The translations under genes and the position numbers were made by a program. The notes beneath the pieces were generated by a model. That model searched no databases. It saw nothing but the letters and a program-made list of their open reading frames with translations, and was not told where the DNA came from. This document shows, in pieces, positions 42,143-51,010 of a stretch of 64,000 bases of DNA. Each line of letters starts with the position of its first letter. Position 1 is the stretch's first letter. This stretch comes from Burkholderia sp. IMCC1007 (lineage in GTDB: Bacteria; Pseudomonadota; Gammaproteobacteria; Burkholderiales; Burkholderiaceae). The stretch covers positions 26,044-90,043 of the forward strand of contig NZ_JAPVQY010000031.1 of assembly GCF_027257875.1 (NCBI RefSeq), in the 5' to 3' direction.

Positions 42143-42724
42143 TCACTTTTCGACGATAGCCACGCGTATGCCGTTTGTAAGAATCGTAATTGTACCGGGT
42201 TCGTAGTTCACACCGGCAAATTGCAGTTGTTCGGGCTTGAACGTGTAGATCGGATAGTTGGTCAGCACCTGCGTCGCGAGCAGGCCGGCGGCCGCGCCGA
42301 CCTGTTGCGCATACATCTGCGCGTCGCCGTCGAGCACGAGGCTGTCGACGGCCGGCGCCTTCAGCACGACCGAGCGGCTCGGCGCGTCGTACGCGAGCTG
42401 GCCCGACACGGTGAACTTGCCGCTCACGGGCTCGCGCAGGAACGGGCTCGCGAAATGGGCGTCGAGCTGCACCGCGACGCGGTTCCGGTCAGGCAGCAGG
42501 TTGACGGCCGGATTCGCGAGCGACACGTCGACGACCTGCGCGACCGTCCTCTGGTACGGAAACTTGCGCGCGACGGCTTTCTGCACGTCGCCGCGCGAGA
42601 ACGTGTAGTGATCGGGGATGAACGGGAACGTCGACGCGCAGGCGGCGAGCGATACCGACACGCCGATGGCGCCGGCGCAGACGGCGAGGAAACGGCGCCG
42701 GCCGGGCGTGCAAGGTGCGGTCAT
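42143..42724 (-). CDS. DUF1439 lipoprotein
   Basis: A 193-aa lipoprotein with a twin-arginine-like start (GRRRFLAVCAGAIG) and lipobox SLAACAS. The mature part belongs to the DUF1439 (YceB-like) group: HYTFSRGDVQKAVARKFPY and NLLPDRNRVAVQLDAHFASPF. Function unknown; probably faces the periplasm from a membrane. It is 78 bp upstream of uppP on the same strand. Confidence 0.85.
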   Translation of the reverse strand: MTAPCTPGRRRFLAVCAGAIGVSVSLAACASTFPFIPDHYTFSRGDVQKAVARKFPYQRTVAQVVDVSLANPAVNLLPDRNRVAVQLDAHFASPFLREPVSGKFTVSGQLAYDAPSRSVVLKAPAVDSLVLDGDAQMYAQQVGAAAGLLATQVLTNYPIYTFKPEQLQFAGVNYEPGTITILTNGIRVAIVEK

Positions 42725-42883
42725 GCTGGAAATCTCCTGTGTCGGGCGAAGCGGCAGGCTGGCTATCGGCTCCGGCCCATGGCGGGGCAATGGACCCACG
42801 TTAGTGCTGCGGCGCGCGCCGGCGGTTCCATGCGTGCGCGGCCGCCCTCGAACGCGGCGAACGGCCGGCGCGGCGGCGGCCCG

Positions 42884-43201
42884 TTACCGCGCCGCGCAGG
42901 CGCCACCGGACGGCTGCGTCGCGACCTCCAGGCGCGCGAGCCACGCGAGCGCGTCGTCGCGCGACGCGCCGCACATCTCGGCGGACGGCTGCAGCCCGGA
43001 ACAGCAGGCAGGCCGCTCGGGCCGCCCGAAGATCCGGCAGCGCAGGTCGTCGCCGAGCTGCACGCAGCGCACGCCGGCCGGCTTGCCGTCCGGCATGCCC
43101 GGAATCGGGCTGGAAATCGACGGGGCGATGCAGCACGCGCCGCAACCCTCGCGACACGCATGCGGCGGCGGGACCTCGGCGGGCGCCGGGCGAACAGGCA
43201 T
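42884..43201 (-). CDS. YkgJ-type cysteine cluster protein
   Basis: A 105-aa protein rich in cysteine (CREGCGACC, RCVQL, LRCRIFGRP, ACCSG, MCGAS), the zinc- or iron-chelating cysteine cluster family. Role unknown. A GTG four codons upstream (43213) is an alternative start. It is divergent from hemN. Confidence 0.82.
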   Translation of the reverse strand: MPVRPAPAEVPPPHACREGCGACCIAPSISSPIPGMPDGKPAGVRCVQLGDDLRCRIFGRPERPACCSGLQPSAEMCGASRDDALAWLARLEVATQPSGGACAAR

Positions 43202-43375
43202 TTCGACGGACACTCGGCTTCTCTCGTACGAACAACAAAAAAACGCTGCGGCAACCGGACGCGGGGTGCGGCAGCCCACTGCGCATTGTGCCACCGGCGG
43301 CTGCGACCTTATTACACAATGCAGCCCAAACGCGCGTTTATATACTCGGCAGCATCCAGAAAGCGCGAGACCACC

Positions 43376-44767
43376 ATGAGTTCCGGTTCTGCCGACACGA
43401 TGTTCCGTCCCGATTTGCTTGCGAAATACGGCGCAAACGGGCCCCGCTACACGTCGTACCCCACCGCGCTGCAGTTTCGCGACGATTTCGATCCGGCCGA
43501 CTACGTGCGCGCCGCGAGCGATCCCGGCGCGTCGTCGAGCGAGCTGTCGCTGTACTTCCACATCCCGTTCTGCAACACGGCCTGCTTCTACTGCGGCTGC
43601 AACAAGATCGCGACGAACAACCGCCGCCGCGCGCGCCCGTATCTCGACCAGCTGAAGCGGGAAATGGCGCTGCAGGCCGCGCTGTTCGACGCCGCGCGGC
43701 CGGTCACGCAGCTCCACTGGGGCGGCGGCACGCCAACCTTCCTGTCCGACGCGGAAACGGCCGAGCTGATGGCCGCTACCCGCGAACACTTCACGCTCGC
43801 GCCGGACGCCAACGCGGAGTTCTCCATCGAGATCGACCCGCGCACGGTCACGCCCGCGACGCTCGTCCACCTGCGCAACATCGGCTTCAACCGGCTGAGC
43901 CTCGGCGTGCAGGACTTCGATCCGGTCGTGCAGCAGGCGATCAACCGGATCCAGCCGCTCGCGATGACGGCCGACCTGCTGAGCGCCGCGCGCGCGACGG
44001 GCTTCCATTCGGTCAGCGTCGACCTGATCTACGGGCTGCCGCACCAGACGGTCGCCGTGTTCGCGCGCACGCTCGAGACGATCATCGCGCTCGCGCCGGA
44101 CCGGCTGTCGGTGTTCGGCTACGCGCACATGCCGAACCTGTTCAAGATGCAGCGGCAGATCGACGACGCGACGCTGCCGCCGCCCGAAACGCGCATCGCG
44201 CTGCTCGGCCTCGCGATCGACATGCTGACGTCGGCCGGCTACGTGTACATCGGGATGGACCACTTCGCGCGGCCGTCCGACGAACTCGTGCGCGCGCAGC
44301 GCAACGGCACGCTGCAGCGCAATTTCCAGGGCTACAGCACGCGGGCCGATACCGATCTCGTCGGCTTCGGCGTGTCGTCGATCGGCAAGGTCGGCGACGT
44401 CTACGCCCAGAACGCGAAGGACCTGCCGGCCTATGGCGCCGCGCTCGACGCGGGCCGCCTGCCGATCGCGCGCGGCGTGCGGCTCACGGCCGAGGACCGG
44501 CTGCGCCGCGACGTGATCACGCAGCTCATGTGCAACCTCGAACTGCCGTTCTCCCACATCGAGGCCGCGCACGGCATCCGCTTCGCCGATCACTTCGCGC
44601 GCGAGCTCGACGCGCTGCGCCCGTTCGAGCGCGACGCGCTGCTGAGCATCGCCCGCGACCGGCTGACGATCCATCCGGCCGGCCGGATGGTCGTGCGCAA
44701 CATCGCGATGGCGTTCGACGCGTATCTCGGCCACACGCCGCAACATCGCTATTCGCGCACCGTCTGA
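43376..44767 (+). CDS. hemN: Oxygen-independent coproporphyrinogen III oxidase
   Basis: A 463-aa radical-SAM enzyme that makes protoporphyrinogen IX without oxygen. Cys66, Cys70 and Cys73 (IPFCNTACFYCGC) hold the 4Fe-4S cluster. HWGGGTPTFLSD, NRLSLGVQDFDPVVQQAINR and the C-terminal GMDHFARPSDEL and YSTRADTDLVGFG blocks are HemN-specific rather than HemW, so true enzyme activity is likely. No FNR-type site was found in the leader. Confidence 0.96.
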   Translation: MSSGSADTMFRPDLLAKYGANGPRYTSYPTALQFRDDFDPADYVRAASDPGASSSELSLYFHIPFCNTACFYCGCNKIATNNRRRARPYLDQLKREMALQAALFDAARPVTQLHWGGGTPTFLSDAETAELMAATREHFTLAPDANAEFSIEIDPRTVTPATLVHLRNIGFNRLSLGVQDFDPVVQQAINRIQPLAMTADLLSAARATGFHSVSVDLIYGLPHQTVAVFARTLETIIALAPDRLSVFGYAHMPNLFKMQRQIDDATLPPPETRIALLGLAIDMLTSAGYVYIGMDHFARPSDELVRAQRNGTLQRNFQGYSTRADTDLVGFGVSSIGKVGDVYAQNAKDLPAYGAALDAGRLPIARGVRLTAEDRLRRDVITQLMCNLELPFSHIEAAHGIRFADHFARELDALRPFERDALLSIARDRLTIHPAGRMVVRNIAMAFDAYLGHTPQHRYSRTV

Positions 44768-44839
44768 CACCGCGCGGCCGCAGGCGGGTGGCCGGTTTGA
44801 TACAGTGAGGGGCTCGACGCCCCTGCCAGAACCCGCACC

Positions 44840-45097
44840 ATGCGCACCACCAAAGCAACCAACGCAGTCGAACGCCTGAAAACCCGCTCCGGCAACCCGC
44901 AGTTCGCGGCCGTCGCGGTGGCCGGCGGCCTGTTCTATCTCGTCGACCGCTCCGGCGGCACCGCCGAGAAGCGCTGCGAGCCGCTGCCGCTCGACGAATT
45001 CGTCAAGTTCGTCGACGAATTCGGCCCCAAAAAGCCGCGCAAGGCGAGCAAGCTGGATCTCGCATTCGAAGCGCAGATCAAGAAGAGCAAGGGGTAA
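44840..45097 (+). CDS. Conserved hypothetical protein
   Basis: An 85-aa basic protein (MRTTKATNAVERLKTRSG...) with a short hydrophobic stretch FAAVAVAGGLFYLV and a Lys-rich C terminus. No domain recognised. Core-like codon use and a position between hemN and pcm suggest a real, widely kept gene. Confidence 0.65.
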   Translation: MRTTKATNAVERLKTRSGNPQFAAVAVAGGLFYLVDRSGGTAEKRCEPLPLDEFVKFVDEFGPKKPRKASKLDLAFEAQIKKSKG

Positions 45098-45201
45098 AGG
45101 TCTGTTGCACGGGGCCGGCAGGCTTTGCCGCCGCCCCGTTTGGTACAATCACGAAGTTTCTCTATCCCCGCTGACGGCCGACCTGGCTGCGTGACCACAC
45201 C

Positions 45202-45858
45202 ATGAATATCGAAAACGCGCGTTTCAATATGATCGAACAACAGATCCGGCCGTGGGACGTGCTGGATCTCGACGTCCTGGGTCTGCTGTCGATCGTCAAG
45301 CGTGAAAAGTACGTGTCGCCCGAACATCGCGATCTCGCGTTCGCCGATCTCGAGCTGCCGCTGCCCGGCGGCCGCGCGAAGATGCTGTTCCCGCGCGTCG
45401 AAGCGCGCGTGCTGCAGGAACTGACGGTCAAGAAGCACGAGAACGTGCTCGTGATCGGCGCGGGCTCCGGCTACCTGAGCGCGCTGTTCGCGCACCGCGC
45501 ACGGCACGTGACGGCGGTCGAGATCGATCCGGCCATCGCGAAGTTCGCGGAAGAGAACCTGCGCAACGACGGCGTGACGAACGTGGAAGTCGTGCTCGGC
45601 GACGGTTCGCTCGGCTGGGCGGACAAGGCGCCGTACGACGTGATCTGCGTGGCCGGCGGCCTGCCGCTCGTGCCGCAGCAACTGCTCGAGCAGCTGAAGG
45701 TCGGCGGCCGCCTGTCGGCATTCGTCGGCGGCCGTCCGGTGATGAAGGCGCAGATCATCACGCGCATCGACGACAAGCAGTACCGTGTCGCCGACGTGTT
45801 CGAAACCTATGTCGACCACCTCGTGAACGCGATCGAACCGTCGCGTTTCAAGTTCTGA
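45202..45858 (+). CDS. pcm: Protein-L-isoaspartate O-methyltransferase family protein
   Basis: A 218-aa SAM-dependent methyltransferase. The N-terminal FNMIEQQIRPWDVLD is the family start; VLVIGAGSGYLSALFA and VTAVEIDP are the SAM site. Pcm repairs isoaspartyl damage, but members placed near rhodanese/tolC genes may have other targets. It ends 11 bp before the rhodanese gene, with which it probably forms an operon. Confidence 0.88.
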   Translation: MNIENARFNMIEQQIRPWDVLDLDVLGLLSIVKREKYVSPEHRDLAFADLELPLPGGRAKMLFPRVEARVLQELTVKKHENVLVIGAGSGYLSALFAHRARHVTAVEIDPAIAKFAEENLRNDGVTNVEVVLGDGSLGWADKAPYDVICVAGGLPLVPQQLLEQLKVGGRLSAFVGGRPVMKAQIITRIDDKQYRVADVFETYVDHLVNAIEPSRFKF

Positions 45859-45869
45859 ACGGCGGCCCC

Positions 45870-46193
45870 ATGCAGATCCTGACGCCCGCGATGCTCGCGG
45901 AATGGCTTCGCGATTCGGCACGTCCCGCGCCGATCGTGCTCGACGTGCGCGAGCCGTGGGAAATCTCGACCGCGCAGATCGCCGGCAGCGTGTCGATCCC
46001 GATGCAGCAGATCCCCGCGCGCAGCGAGGAGCTCGACGACGAAGCCGAAATCGTCTGCGTGTGCCATCACGGGATGCGCAGCGCGCAAGTCGCGATGTTC
46101 CTCGAATCGCGCGGCTTCACGAAGCTGTACAACCTGCAAGGCGGGATCGACGCGTGGTCGCGCGACGTCGATCCGTCGGTGCCGCGCTACTGA
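45870..46193 (+). CDS. Rhodanese-like domain protein
   Basis: A 107-aa single rhodanese domain. LDVREPWEISTAQIAGSVSIP is the first rhodanese motif; the catalytic Cys loop is VCVCHHGMRS and the end reads YNLQGGIDAWSRDVDP. It would carry a persulfide for sulfur transfer. Followed by a strong terminator. Confidence 0.9.
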   Translation: MQILTPAMLAEWLRDSARPAPIVLDVREPWEISTAQIAGSVSIPMQQIPARSEELDDEAEIVCVCHHGMRSAQVAMFLESRGFTKLYNLQGGIDAWSRDVDPSVPRY

Positions 46194-46270
46194 GCGCCTG
46201 ACCTTCCCGGCCGCGCATCACGCGCCGCCACGTCGACCGGCACCTGGCTGCCGGCCGCACCGATCCGCCG

Positions 46271-46299
46271 AACGGGCGCGCATGGCGCGCCCGTTTTCG
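46271..46299 (+). terminator. Rho-independent terminator after the pcm-rhodanese operon
   Basis: ACGGGCGCGC/GCGCGCCCGT pair over 10 bp around ATG (46272-46294) and are followed by TTTCG and further T's. Confidence 0.82.
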
Positions 46300-46329
46300 T
46301 TTTCGCGCTGCCCCGCTTTCCACCCGCGT

Positions 46330-46452
46330 CGCGCTCGATGAAGTTGTCGCGCGGTCCCGCTCCCCAGCCCCGGCGCCCTCGATGACGATGTCGCGCGGCC
46401 TCGCCGCCCCCCGGCGCCCTCGATGACGATATCGCGCGGCTTCGCCGCCCGC
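46330..46452 (+). repeat. Three tandem 41-bp repeats
   Basis: Units start at 46330, 46371 and 46412. The second and third are nearly identical (CGGCGCCCTCGATGACGATR... and a GCGCGGCYTCGCCGC end); the first is diverged. They are non-coding and have no unique spacers, so this is not a CRISPR. Confidence 0.8.
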
Positions 46453-46642
46453 GACATGCGTCACTTCGCGCACGCCCTTCAACCGCTGACGCCCGCGCCT
46501 GAACCCGCGCGCACGCCGTGCACCATTTGCGCCCGCACGCGCGCACCGCAACGGACCGCGCATGCTGCACGACGCGTCATGCGCACCGCGCCGACGCTTC
46601 GCGCTGTCCCGCACAGGCACGCCCGGCGTGCATTCCCCCGAC

Positions 46643-46658
46643 TGGCACATGCCTTGCA
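46643..46658 (+). promoter_or_regulatory. Sigma-54 promoter of urtABCDE
   Basis: TGGCACATGCCTTGCA has the invariant GG (46644-46645) and GC (46656-46657) ten bases apart, the -24/-12 pattern of RpoN. The predicted start would be near 46669, 49 bp before urtA. This fits nitrogen (NtrC) control of urea uptake. A possible weak NtrC half-palindrome (GCACC-N5-GG) lies near 46543. Confidence 0.8.
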
Positions 46659-46717
46659 TTACTCCAATGCCGGCGCCGTCACGGCGCACGCCAATCCAAC
46701 ACGTCAAGGGGAACTCG

Positions 46718-48025
46718 ATGAAACGTCGCAGTCTGCTGAAGTTCGGTTCGATGGCCGGTGCGCTCGCGCTGGCGGGCAAGAGCCCGTTCGCGCATGCAGC
46801 CGATGCGGGTACGGGGCCGATCAAGGTCGGCATCCTCCATTCGCTGTCGGGCACGATGGCGATCTCCGAGACGTCGTTGAAGGACACGGCGCTGATGACG
46901 ATCGCCGACATCAACAAGAACGGCGGCGTGATGGGCCGCAAGCTCGAGCCGGTGGTCGTCGATCCCGCGTCGAACTGGCCGCTGTTCGCGGAGAAGGCGC
47001 GCCAGCTGCTCACGCAGGACAAGGTCGCGTGCGTGTTCGGCTGCTGGACGTCGGTGTCGCGCAAGTCGGTGCTGCCGGTGTTCGAGGAGCTGAACGGCCT
47101 GCTCTACTACCCGGTGCAGTACGAAGGCGAGGAGATGTCGCGCAACGTGTTCTACACGGGCGCCGCGCCGAACCAGCAGGCGATCCCGGCCGTCGAGTAC
47201 CTGATGAGCGCGGAAGGCGGCGGCGCGAAGCGCTTCTTCCTGCTCGGCACCGATTACGTGTATCCGCGCACGACCAACAAGATCCTGCGCGCGTTCCTGA
47301 AATCGAAGGGCGTGAAGGACGCGGATATTCAGGAGGTCTACACGCCGTTCGGCCACAGCGATTACCAGACCATCGTCGCGAGCATCAAGACCTTCGCGCA
47401 GGGCGGCAAGACGACCGTGGTCTCGACGATCAACGGCGATTCGAACGTGCCGTTCTACAAGGAACTCGGCAACCAGGGGATCAAGGCGACCGACGTGCCG
47501 GTGGTCGCGTTCTCGGTCGGCGAGGAGGAGCTGCGCGGGATTGATACGAAACCGCTCGTCGGCCATCTCGCTGCATGGAACTACTTCATGTCGGTGAAGA
47601 ACCCGACCAACACGAAGTTCAAGGATCAGTTCGCCGCATGGGTGAAGGCGAACAACCTGCCGGGCGGCGCGAAGCGCGTGACCAACGATCCGATGGAGGC
47701 GACCTATGTGGGCATCCATATGTGGAAGCAGGCCGTCGAGAAGGCGAAGAGTACCGACGTCGACAAGGTGCGCGTCGCGATGATCGGCCAGACGGTCGCC
47801 GCGCCGTCCGGCTTCACGCTCGCGATGGACGGCAACCATCACCTGCACAAGCCGGTGATGATCGGCGAGATCCGCGGCGACGGGCAGTTCAACGTCGTGT
47901 GGAAGACGAAAACCGCCGTGCGCGCGCAGCCGTGGAGCCCGTTCATCGCGGGTAACCAGAGCAAGCCGGACGTCGTCAGCTCGATTCCGGCGTTCCTGCG
48001 CCGGCAGCGCGCGGCGCTGGCCTGA
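46718..48025 (+). CDS. urtA: Urea ABC transporter, substrate-binding protein
   Basis: A 435-aa periplasmic binding protein with a Tat-like signal (MKRRSLLKFGSMAGALALAG, cleavage after FAHA). The mature protein is the UrtA/AmiC type: IKVGILHSLSGTMAISE, FGCWTSVSRKSVLPVFEE, LLYYPVQYEGEE and a C-terminal DGNHHLHKPVMIGEI. It captures urea for the UrtBCDE complex. First gene of the operon under the sigma-54 promoter. Confidence 0.95.
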   Translation: MKRRSLLKFGSMAGALALAGKSPFAHAADAGTGPIKVGILHSLSGTMAISETSLKDTALMTIADINKNGGVMGRKLEPVVVDPASNWPLFAEKARQLLTQDKVACVFGCWTSVSRKSVLPVFEELNGLLYYPVQYEGEEMSRNVFYTGAAPNQQAIPAVEYLMSAEGGGAKRFFLLGTDYVYPRTTNKILRAFLKSKGVKDADIQEVYTPFGHSDYQTIVASIKTFAQGGKTTVVSTINGDSNVPFYKELGNQGIKATDVPVVAFSVGEEELRGIDTKPLVGHLAAWNYFMSVKNPTNTKFKDQFAAWVKANNLPGGAKRVTNDPMEATYVGIHMWKQAVEKAKSTDVDKVRVAMIGQTVAAPSGFTLAMDGNHHLHKPVMIGEIRGDGQFNVVWKTKTAVRAQPWSPFIAGNQSKPDVVSSIPAFLRRQRAALA

Positions 48026-48201
48026 CGCGATGCGGGGCGTTGCGCGCACATGCAGCGCCCCGGCCGCGCGCGGCTCGCGCGGCAGCAAAGCGTCCAAACG
48101 GGCGTGTCGGTACGGCGGCATGAAACGCCGTCGTTATTACCGACGCCGCAGCCGCCATGCCACTGCGTGAGAACGCTTCTCCACGCCTGACAGGAATTCC
48201 G

Positions 48202-49821
48202 ATGCCGATACGCTTTCACCGGACCGTCGCTGCGATCGTCGCGTGCGCTGCGCTCGCCTGCGCGCTGCCACGCGCCGCATTCGCGCTGACGGCCGCCGAT
48301 ACCGCCGCGCTCGCCGGCGATGACTTCGACGCGAAAACGGCCGCAGTCGATCGGCTCGCGACCGATGCCGACCCGCGCGCCGCCGCGGTGCTGAATGCGC
48401 TGTCGAGCGGCGACGCGCTCGCGACCGGCGACGGCCATCTGCTGATCCAGACCGGCGACACCGCGCACGATGCGTTCACGCAGGCCGCGACGCCGGCCGG
48501 CGACGCGCAGCCGGTGATGCTGAACAACCTGCTGCGCACGAAGATCGCCGGCGCGCTGTCGGGGCTCGCACTCGCGTCGCCCGATGTCAGCGCGCGTCGC
48601 GACGCGATCGACGCGCTGCTGAAGTCGCCCGACCCGGCACTCAAGCCGATGATCGACCGCGCGCGCGCGAAGGAAACCGATCCCGCGCTGAAGCGCCGCC
48701 TCGACGCACTGTGGGCGATCGCCGCGCTGCACGATCCGGATCCTGCGAAGCGTCTCGAAGCCGTGCAGGTGGTGGCCGCGCGCAGCGATCTCGACATGAT
48801 CGAGCAACTGCGCCCGCTCGTCGCGAAGAACGCCGACGGCAGCTACGCGGAACCCGACGCGCGCGTGCGCGACGCCGCTCAGCAAGGACTCGACACGCTG
48901 CACACGTTGCAGCGCCACGGCGAAATCGTCGGCACGTTGTTCGCCGGCCTGTCGCTCGGCAGCGTGCTGCTGCTCGCGGCGCTCGGCCTCGCGATCACGT
49001 ACGGGCTGATCGGCGTGATCAACATGGCGCACGGCGAATTCCTGATGATCGGTGCGTACGCAACCTATGTCGTGCAGACGCTGATCCAGCGCTATGCGCC
49101 GGCCGCGTTCGACTGGTATCCGCTCGTCGCGGTGCCCGTGTCGTTCGCGGCGGCCGCGCTCGTCGGCATCGTGCTGGAACGCCTCGTGCTGCGGCACCTG
49201 TACGGCCGGCCGCTCGAGACGCTGCTCGCGACGTTCGGCGTGAGCCTGATCCTGATCCAGGCCACGCGCATGCTGTTCGGCGCGCAGAACGTGCAGGTCG
49301 TGAACCCGTCGTGGATGAGCGGCGGCGTGACCGTGATGCAGAACCTGATCCTGCCGTACAACCGGCTCGCGATCCTCGCGTTCGCGCTCGCCGTGGTGTT
49401 CATTGCGTGGGGCGTGCTGACGAAGACGCGGCTCGGCCTGTTCGTGCGCGCGGTCACGCAGAACCGTCGGATGGCCGCGTGCGTCGGCGTGAAGACGGCG
49501 CGCGTCGATGCGTATGCGTTCGCGTTCGGCGCGGGCATCGCGGGCCTCGGCGGCTGCGCGCTGTCGCAGATCGGCAACGTGGGCCCCGACCTCGGGCAGA
49601 ACTACATCATCGATTCGTTCATGGCGGTCGTGCTCGGCGGCGTCGGCCAGATCGCCGGCACCGTGCTCGGCGGCTTCGGCCTCGGCCTCGTCAGCAAGGC
49701 GATCGAGCCGTTCTGGGGCGCCGTGCTCGCGAAGATCGCGGTGCTCGTGATGATCGTGCTGTTCATCCAGAAACGCCCGCAGGGGATGTTCGCCCCGAAG
49801 GGACGCAGCGCGGAGGCTTGA
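48202..49821 (+). CDS. urtB: Urea ABC transporter, permease UrtB
   Basis: A 539-aa permease. It has a signal-like start (ACAALACALPRAAFA) and an ~230-residue periplasmic, helical-repeat extension ahead of the membrane domain, a known feature of UrtB. The branched-chain-type permease core begins about residue 245: VGTLFAGLSLGSVLLLAAL, GVINMAHGEFLMIGAYATY, ATFGVSLILIQATRM and VVLGGVGQIAGTVLGG. Start at 48202 gives the signal peptide. Confidence 0.94.
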   Translation: MPIRFHRTVAAIVACAALACALPRAAFALTAADTAALAGDDFDAKTAAVDRLATDADPRAAAVLNALSSGDALATGDGHLLIQTGDTAHDAFTQAATPAGDAQPVMLNNLLRTKIAGALSGLALASPDVSARRDAIDALLKSPDPALKPMIDRARAKETDPALKRRLDALWAIAALHDPDPAKRLEAVQVVAARSDLDMIEQLRPLVAKNADGSYAEPDARVRDAAQQGLDTLHTLQRHGEIVGTLFAGLSLGSVLLLAALGLAITYGLIGVINMAHGEFLMIGAYATYVVQTLIQRYAPAAFDWYPLVAVPVSFAAAALVGIVLERLVLRHLYGRPLETLLATFGVSLILIQATRMLFGAQNVQVVNPSWMSGGVTVMQNLILPYNRLAILAFALAVVFIAWGVLTKTRLGLFVRAVTQNRRMAACVGVKTARVDAYAFAFGAGIAGLGGCALSQIGNVGPDLGQNYIIDSFMAVVLGGVGQIAGTVLGGFGLGLVSKAIEPFWGAVLAKIAVLVMIVLFIQKRPQGMFAPKGRSAEA

Positions 49822-49822
49822 C

Positions 49823-51010
49823 GTGACTTCCTTCACCGATTCGTTGTCGAACCCGGTCGCCGACGCGCCGAAACCGGCGCCGGGCACGCGCGGCACGGAA
49901 AAATTCGCGCTCGGCCTGCCGCCCCGCCCCGCGCTGCTGTCGCGCCGCGCGTGGCTCGCGCTCGTCGCGCTGTGCATCGCGATCGGTATCGGCGTGCCGC
50001 TCGCCGCGCTGGTCGCGCCGGAGTCGAGCGCGTTCCATCTGTCCGCGTATGCGATGACGCTCGCCGGCAAGTTGATGTGCTACGCGATCGCCGCGCTCGC
50101 GCTCGATCTCGTGTGGGGTTACTGCGGGATCCTGAGCCTCGGCCACGGCCTCTTCTTCGCGCTCGGCGGCTATGCGATCGGCATGTACCTGATGCGCGAG
50201 ATCGGCCGCGACGGCAAGTACGGCAGCGACCTGCCCGACTTCATGGTGTTCCTCGACTGGCATCAGCTGCCGTGGTACTGGAGCGGCACGCAGCATCTCG
50301 CGTGGGCGCTCGCGCTCGTCGTGCTCGTGCCGGCCGTGCTCGCGTGGGTGTTCGGTTTCTTCACGTTCCGCTCGCGCGTGAAGGGCGTGTACCTGTCGAT
50401 CATCACGCAGGCGCTGACGTTCGCCGCGATGCTGCTGTTCTTTCGCAACGAGACGGGCTTCGGCGGCAACAACGGCTTCACCGATTTCAAGCGCATCGCC
50501 GGGTTTCCGATCACGTCGGCCGGCACGCGCACGGTGCTGTTGCTGCTGACCTTCGCGACGCTCGTGCTCGCGTTCCTCGTCGCGCGCGCGATCGTCACCA
50601 GCAAGCTCGGGCGCGTGGTCACCGCGGTGCGCGACGGCGAGACGCGGCTGATGTTCGTCGGCTACAGCCCGCTCGCGTACAAGCTGTTCATCTGGACGCT
50701 GTCGGCCGTGCTGTGCGGGATCGCGGGCGCGTTGTACGTGCCGCAGGTCGGCATCATCAATCCGGGCGAGATGTCGCCCGGCAACTCGATCGAAATGGCG
50801 ATCTGGGTCGCCGTCGGCGGTCGCGGCACGCTGATCGGGCCGATCGTCGGCGCGTTCGCGGTGAACGGCGCGAAGAGCTTCTTCACCGCGTACTTCGCCG
50901 AATACTGGTTGTTCTTTCTCGGCCTGATCTTCGTGCTGGTGCCGCTGGTGCTGCCGCGCGGAATCATGGGCCTCGTCGACACGCTGCTCGCAAAGGGGAA
51001 ACGCGGATGA
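49823..51010 (+). CDS. urtC: Urea ABC transporter, permease UrtC
   Basis: A 395-aa inner-membrane permease, partner of UrtB, with GTG start one base after the urtB stop. Motifs: WGYCGILSLGHGLFFALGGYAIGMYL, FRNETGFGGNNGFTDFK and VTAVRDGETRLMFVGYSP (LivM/UrtC type). It overlaps urtD by 4 bp. Confidence 0.94.
   Translation: MTSFTDSLSNPVADAPKPAPGTRGTEKFALGLPPRPALLSRRAWLALVALCIAIGIGVPLAALVAPESSAFHLSAYAMTLAGKLMCYAIAALALDLVWGYCGILSLGHGLFFALGGYAIGMYLMREIGRDGKYGSDLPDFMVFLDWHQLPWYWSGTQHLAWALALVVLVPAVLAWVFGFFTFRSRVKGVYLSIITQALTFAAMLLFFRNETGFGGNNGFTDFKRIAGFPITSAGTRTVLLLLTFATLVLAFLVARAIVTSKLGRVVTAVRDGETRLMFVGYSPLAYKLFIWTLSAVLCGIAGALYVPQVGIINPGEMSPGNSIEMAIWVAVGGRGTLIGPIVGAFAVNGAKSFFTAYFAEYWLFFLGLIFVLVPLVLPRGIMGLVDTLLAKGKRG

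Larger units (their letters stand above)
46194..46717. other. Region between the rhodanese gene and urtA
   Basis: No gene. It contains in order the terminator, three 41-bp tandem repeats (46330-46452), a stretch of short GC-rich half-sites, and the sigma-54 promoter of urtA at 46643. Confidence 0.7.

Noticed and set aside
43254..43375. FNR/ANR box upstream of hemN
   Set aside because: No TTGAT-N4-ATCAA-like palindrome is present.
42884..45148. 754-codon minus-strand frame covering hemN
   Set aside because: Only its last ~105 codons (YkgJ-like) look like protein; the rest is antisense to hemN.
46330..46452. Possible CRISPR array
   Set aside because: The units are adjacent with no unique spacers, and no cas genes are nearby.
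47839..50070. 743-codon minus-strand frame over urtA/urtB
   Set aside because: Antisense shadow with His/Arg/Asp-rich composition and no domain; the plus-strand transporter genes are certain.
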